Positions 7,780 to 10,152 of a stretch of 10,152 bases of DNA are shown here, piece by piece. Positions within the stretch are counted from its first letter, which is position 1; each line of letters starts with the position of its first letter. The notes under the pieces are model-generated. The model was not told the origin of the DNA. It did no database searches and worked only from the letters and a program-made list of their open reading frames with translations. This DNA comes from Tardiphaga sp. (GTDB lineage: Bacteria; Pseudomonadota; Alphaproteobacteria; Rhizobiales; Xanthobacteraceae), in NCBI GenBank assembly GCA_028290765.1, contig JAQGJF010000491.1, forward strand, positions 1 through 10,152. The letters are read 5' to 3'. A program made the translations under genes and the position numbers.

Positions 7780-8951
7780 AACCTTTCCCACAAACAGACA
7801 TATGCCGAGCCGTTCGCGCGATGCCGCGACACACGCCAGAACGGTACCGCAATGTGAAGACCTGCCAGCCGTCTCGCGCCCAGGCACATTAGGAACGGCA
7901 GCGCGATCAACGAATAGCGCGTCTCCACGTTGTGGAAGGGGACGTAGAACAGCGCCACGTAGATGACGGGCACAAGGAAGCGGTCAGGTTTCAGGGCGCC
8001 CCATAGGCCAAAGGCCAGGAGCGCCGCGTTCAATGAAAAGAACGCCGCCTTGATCAGCGTCCACGCGAGGCTTCCCCTCGCTAGCCGGAAAGGGATGATG
8101 TCTGACCGAGTTCCGATCCAAAGGCGGGGATATCGTTCGACCCATGTCATCGCCACGGCCATGGGATGATGCTCGATCCGGTCGACGGCGACGCGCCGAA
8201 GCGTCGGGTCGTCCAGCCAGTGGGAGCGGACGGTCCGCTCTTCTGCGGCCGAGGCGAAGGCATAAGGCGGGAAATCCGGGTGCTCAAGGCCATTGAGATA
8301 CCAGTCACCGTTCCGCTCCCAGGTCCCGATCCAGAGGTTCAAGCCCATGCCGCCGCCGGCAGATCCTGCCAGGAAAAGCCATGGCGCCACCACGAGGTAC
8401 GCCACCACGGCGACGATGGCTGATTGCCGGGTCCGGAGCGCGACGAGGGCGAACAAAGGCAACAGCAAGAGCGTGTTGCGCGTAAGAATCGCAGCTCCGA
8501 GCAGCAACCCCGACACTATAGGAATCGGCGCTAGCCACGCGAGGAAGGCCAGGTTGATGTAGAGCGACTCGGAAAGCAGCCGGAAGTCGAACAGGGCGAG
8601 GAACGGACAACTCGCGATCAACAGCCCGCAGAGAAAGCGCCCCCGTAACGTAGCAGCGACCCCCGATCCGATCGTCAACGCGGACTGTGCCACCAAGGGC
8701 GCCCACCAGCCGAGCGGCAGCGTCAACGCGAGAAAGGCCGGATAGAGCGGCGGCCGGAAGGCGCCGGGCCAATGTCCGGCGAGAATCCGGCGCGCCTCGG
8801 CCACGTAGGACGCGGCGTCGCCGCCGAACGCCGACTGAGCCGGATCGACCAGCATGAGCAGCAACAGTCGAATAATAACGCCCGCAGCGACGACGGTCGC
8901 AGCCTTCGCGCCAAGACCTCCGGAACTCTCGTGTGTTGTCGAGGCCGTCAT
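7773..8951 (-). CDS. polytopic GT39/ArnT-like (GT-C) glycosyltransferase
   Basis: A 392-residue inner-membrane protein, probably using a polyprenyl-phosphate-linked sugar donor on the periplasmic side. Numbering from ATG 8951: first helix about 17-36, then the first periplasmic loop FGGDAASYVAEARRI (42-56) with an acidic residue (D45) in the catalytic position typical of GT-C enzymes, and FRPPLYPAFLAL (65-76), a common pattern of the GT39/PMT group. Several more hydrophobic helices follow, a soluble loop with GTWERNGDWYLNG, and near the C-terminus ETRYSLIALPFLMCLGARRL, again typical of the family. The frame stays open to a TTG at 8993. ATG 8951 is preferred because it overlaps the stop of a small upstream ORF (ATGA). 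A short Arg-rich tail follows the last helix. A Wzy-type polymerase is less likely. Its substrate and its link to the EPS pathway are inferred from location only. Confidence 0.8.
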   Translation of the reverse strand: MTASTTHESSGGLGAKAATVVAAGVIIRLLLLMLVDPAQSAFGGDAASYVAEARRILAGHWPGAFRPPLYPAFLALTLPLGWWAPLVAQSALTIGSGVAATLRGRFLCGLLIASCPFLALFDFRLLSESLYINLAFLAWLAPIPIVSGLLLGAAILTRNTLLLLPLFALVALRTRQSAIVAVVAYLVVAPWLFLAGSAGGGMGLNLWIGTWERNGDWYLNGLEHPDFPPYAFASAAEERTVRSHWLDDPTLRRVAVDRIEHHPMAVAMTWVERYPRLWIGTRSDIIPFRLARGSLAWTLIKAAFFSLNAALLAFGLWGALKPDRFLVPVIYVALFYVPFHNVETRYSLIALPFLMCLGARRLAGLHIAVPFWRVSRHRANGSAYVCLWERLR

Positions 8952-9058
8952 TTGAAGAACATCGTCGCCGTCCGTACTTTCGACACACGACAACGCCCGG
9001 CCAACTCAGGCCGTCCCGACTCATGATTGAAGAACAGGCGGCGCAGCCACTTCAGCAC
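8948..9058 (-). CDS. possible 36-codon leader ORF coupled to the GT-C gene
   Basis: Starts at GTG 9058 with AAGGTGA (9063-9069) 4 nt before it. The product begins MLKWLRRLFF, an amphipathic basic/hydrophobic stretch, then a polar Arg-rich part ending TATMFFK. Its TGA overlaps the ATG of the GT-C gene in the classic ATGA arrangement, which suggests translational coupling. It is too short for composition to prove coding and I recognise no family. It could be a regulatory leader peptide, a tiny membrane-associated protein, or chance. Confidence 0.35.
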   Translation of the reverse strand: MLKWLRRLFFNHESGRPELAGRCRVSKVRTATMFFK

Positions 9059-9186
9059 ACCGTCACCTTACCAGAACCTCTTCGAGAGCCAAGGGAGCTC
9101 CGCATCATTGCATCAACCCAGGTGGTCTTGACGGGTGATTGAGATTTAAGCGGAGGGCCGCGTAGCCCAGGGCTGACGCCAACCGC

Positions 9187-9350
9187 TTTGGACAACCATC
9201 AGCCGTGCCAAACTTGTATCTTTGGCCCCGCGCTAACCCTGTTTGGCAGCTGTACTATGCAATTCGAAACTTCAATCACCGATCAGTCTGTGATCTTTCG
9301 GGCCCGAGGGCGGATGCCTTTACCCAAATATTCCGTCCTAACTCTTTGGG
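9187..9350. repeat. cluster of TTTGG/CCAAA boxes, candidate operators
   Basis: TTTGG at 9187, 9221, 9242 and 9345, and its complement CCAAA at 9208 and 9324, with two more CCAAA at 9451 and 9579. Two inverted pairs have the same 16-nt spacing (9187-9212 and 9323-9350, the latter CCCAAA...TTTGGG). GCCAAA (9207-9212) and TTTGGC (9221-9226) form a further inverted pair with 8 nt between. Offsets of 21 nt recur, about two helical turns. Binding by a regulator is inference. Confidence 0.35.
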
Positions 9351-9373
9351 CAGCCGTCGAGGTGAAACGGAGC

Positions 9374-9400
9374 CTCCGAGCGTAGCGCGCCACGCCGGAG
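9374..9400. other. bulged hairpin in the divergent intergenic region
   Basis: CTCCG (9374-9378), a bulged A, and GCGT (9380-9383) can pair with ACGC (9392-9395) and CGGAG (9396-9400), leaving an 8-nt loop. A second CGGAG at 9368-9372 could compete for CTCCG. No T-run follows, so it is not an obvious terminator. It might be an mRNA leader structure or an operator. Confidence 0.35.
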
Positions 9401-9495
9401 AGAAGCTCATCCGCGCCACTCGGATGTAGCCAGGGTCGATCTGACCTGCGCCAAATTTTGCATCGCCGCGGGTCGGGGCGTCGCGGTGTCACATT

Positions 9496-9530
9496 TTGAC
9501 GCACAGCGTTCGTCGATCAGTAAGAATAAT
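9496..9530 (+). promoter_or_regulatory. weak candidate promoter for the sugar transferase gene
   Basis: TTGACG (9496-9501) matches 5/6 of a -35 box. The AT-rich stretch TAAGAATAAT (9521-9530) is the likeliest -10 area, but any hexamer in it lies 19 nt or more from the -35. The distance to the ATG at 9613 is plausible. Evidence is weak. Confidence 0.25.
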
Positions 9531-9612
9531 GAAGTGTCTACGTGGGTGATCGGGCCGCTTCTATTGCGTATGATGCGCCCAAATGGCCGACGAAGGTCCT
9601 GGGGGACCACCT

Positions 9613-10152
9613 ATGGTGTCTGTAACGTTGGATGATCATGGCGCTGCGCGCGCCACGAGACCCTCGCGACTGCGGTCGGTGGAACTCGTTCTGTTGGTCG
9701 TCGCCGCGGTGCTCGGAGCCGAAGCCTTCGACATCGGCGTCTACTTGCATACCTTGAATGTCGCCAGCCTGCCGCTCGCCTATCAGGTCCATCTGGTTTT
9801 CAACCTGGCGTGCCTTCTCTCCGTCATCGTGTTCGCCTGGCGGGTGCACGGGAACCTGGACAAGAAGCTGGCCGAGACAACCTTCGTGGCCATCCTGGTC
9901 CACGGCATCCTGGCGTTCATGATCCTGGGCGGGCGCTGGTATTTTTCCAGGCCGATCCTGCTGACCAACGCCCTGGAATCGCTGCTTCTCGGGGCGGCCG
10001 TCGTGTTGCTCAAGCATCGGATCGCCGGACCTCGCGTGGCGCTGGTGCGGCCGCTCGGCGCCGAGATCAGCATGTCGCGGCAGCTGGGGGAATTGATCAC
10101 CAGCCCCACCGCGGACTTGACGGGGTTCGACGTGATCCTGGTGGCGTTCACC
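9613..10152 (+). CDS. probable polyprenyl-phosphate sugar-1-phosphate transferase, N-terminal part (3' end outside window)
   Basis: An open frame of 180 codons running off the right edge. ATG 9613 has GGGGGA 6 nt upstream (9601-9606). Four hydrophobic helices are visible (about 22-40, 58-76, 90-107, 114-133), with short loops including GGRWYFSRPILL (106-117), which resembles the N-terminal membrane domain of bacterial initiating sugar transferases of the WbaP/WcaJ/ExoY-like group. After the helices a soluble alpha/beta domain begins: RVALVRPLG (141-149), then GFDVILVAF. The catalytic transferase domain would lie beyond the window, so the assignment rests on topology, one loop and context. If correct, this enzyme starts the repeat unit by placing a sugar phosphate on undecaprenyl phosphate at the inner membrane. 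It is transcribed away from the GT-C gene. A different four-helix membrane protein is the main alternative. Confidence 0.7.
   Translation, partial: MVSVTLDDHGAARATRPSRLRSVELVLLVVAAVLGAEAFDIGVYLHTLNVASLPLAYQVHLVFNLACLLSVIVFAWRVHGNLDKKLAETTFVAILVHGILAFMILGGRWYFSRPILLTNALESLLLGAAVVLLKHRIAGPRVALVRPLGAEISMSRQLGELITSPTADLTGFDVILVAFT

Larger units (their letters stand above)
9059..9612. promoter_or_regulatory. long divergent intergenic region between the GT-C and sugar transferase genes
   Basis: About 550 nt without a convincing gene. Base composition is lower in G+C than the flanking genes, and short open frames on both strands are not protein-like. It must carry the start signals for the minus-strand GT-C gene and the plus-strand sugar transferase. 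It contains a cluster of TTTGG/CCAAA boxes (9187-9583), a bulged hairpin (9374-9400) and a TTGACG element at 9496, listed separately. Confidence 0.55.

Noticed and set aside
9023..9142. 39-codon plus-strand ORF (MIEEQAAQPL...)
   Set aside because: No Shine-Dalgarno, third-position G+C only around 56%, and it lies opposite the better-supported leader ORF.
9242..9260. Sigma54-like TGGCA...TGC element
   Set aside because: The GG-to-GC spacing is 12 nt instead of the 10 that RpoN promoters require.
9205..9504. Short open frames on both strands of the 9059-9612 intergenic region
   Set aside because: They overlap one another, lack ribosome sites, and their translations show no protein-like pattern or third-position bias.

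Overview
This window is part of an exopolysaccharide (EPS) or capsule biosynthesis locus of the Wzx/Wzy/Wzc type. The organism is probably a GC-rich alphaproteobacterium. The evidence is roughly 60-68% G+C with strong G/C at third codon positions in most genes, one-piece Wzc/ExoP-type co-polymerase/kinase architecture, and a sugar-phosphate transferase of the alphaproteobacterial EPS kind. A Caulobacterales- or sphingomonad-like source is my guess from gene style; no taxonomic marker is present.

Layout, left to right. (1) 1-1334, plus strand: C-terminal part of a Wzc/ExoP-like polysaccharide co-polymerase fused to a BY-kinase, ending in a tyrosine cluster. (2) 1351-5248, minus strand: a cluster read right to left as SAM methyltransferase, Wzx-like flippase (GTGA overlap with the methyltransferase), GT4 glycosyltransferase (28 nt gap, TTG start) and, after a 118 nt gap, a small one-helix membrane protein that converges on the kinase gene. 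(3) 5249-5562: divergent intergenic region. (4) 5563-7500, plus strand: an asparagine-synthetase-like glutamine amidotransferase. It starts at a TTG codon that puts the catalytic cysteine at position 2. (5) 7501-7772: a gap with, at best, a small membrane ORF. (6) 7773-9058, minus strand: a multi-membrane GT39/ArnT-like (GT-C) glycosyltransferase preceded by a possible 36-codon leader ORF whose stop overlaps its ATG. (7) 9059-9612: a long divergent regulatory region with an unusual cluster of TTTGG/CCAAA boxes and a strong hairpin. (8) 9613-10152, plus strand: N-terminal part of a membrane protein that looks like a polyprenyl-phosphate sugar-1-phosphate transferase (initiating enzyme), cut by the window edge.

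How they fit together (inference from families): the gene at 9613 would load the first sugar-phosphate onto undecaprenyl phosphate. The GT4 enzyme, and possibly the GT-C enzyme, would extend or decorate the repeat unit. The methyltransferase and the amidotransferase would modify sugars. The flippase would export the lipid-linked repeat, and the Wzc-like kinase would control polymerisation and export. No Wzy polymerase or outer-membrane export protein is recognisable here, so the locus must continue beyond the window. I see no mobile element, tRNA, rRNA or CRISPR array, and no clearly new defence or metabolic system. The items most worth checking are the TTTGG/CCAAA box array, the low-GC block inside the methyltransferase gene, and the small ORFs.
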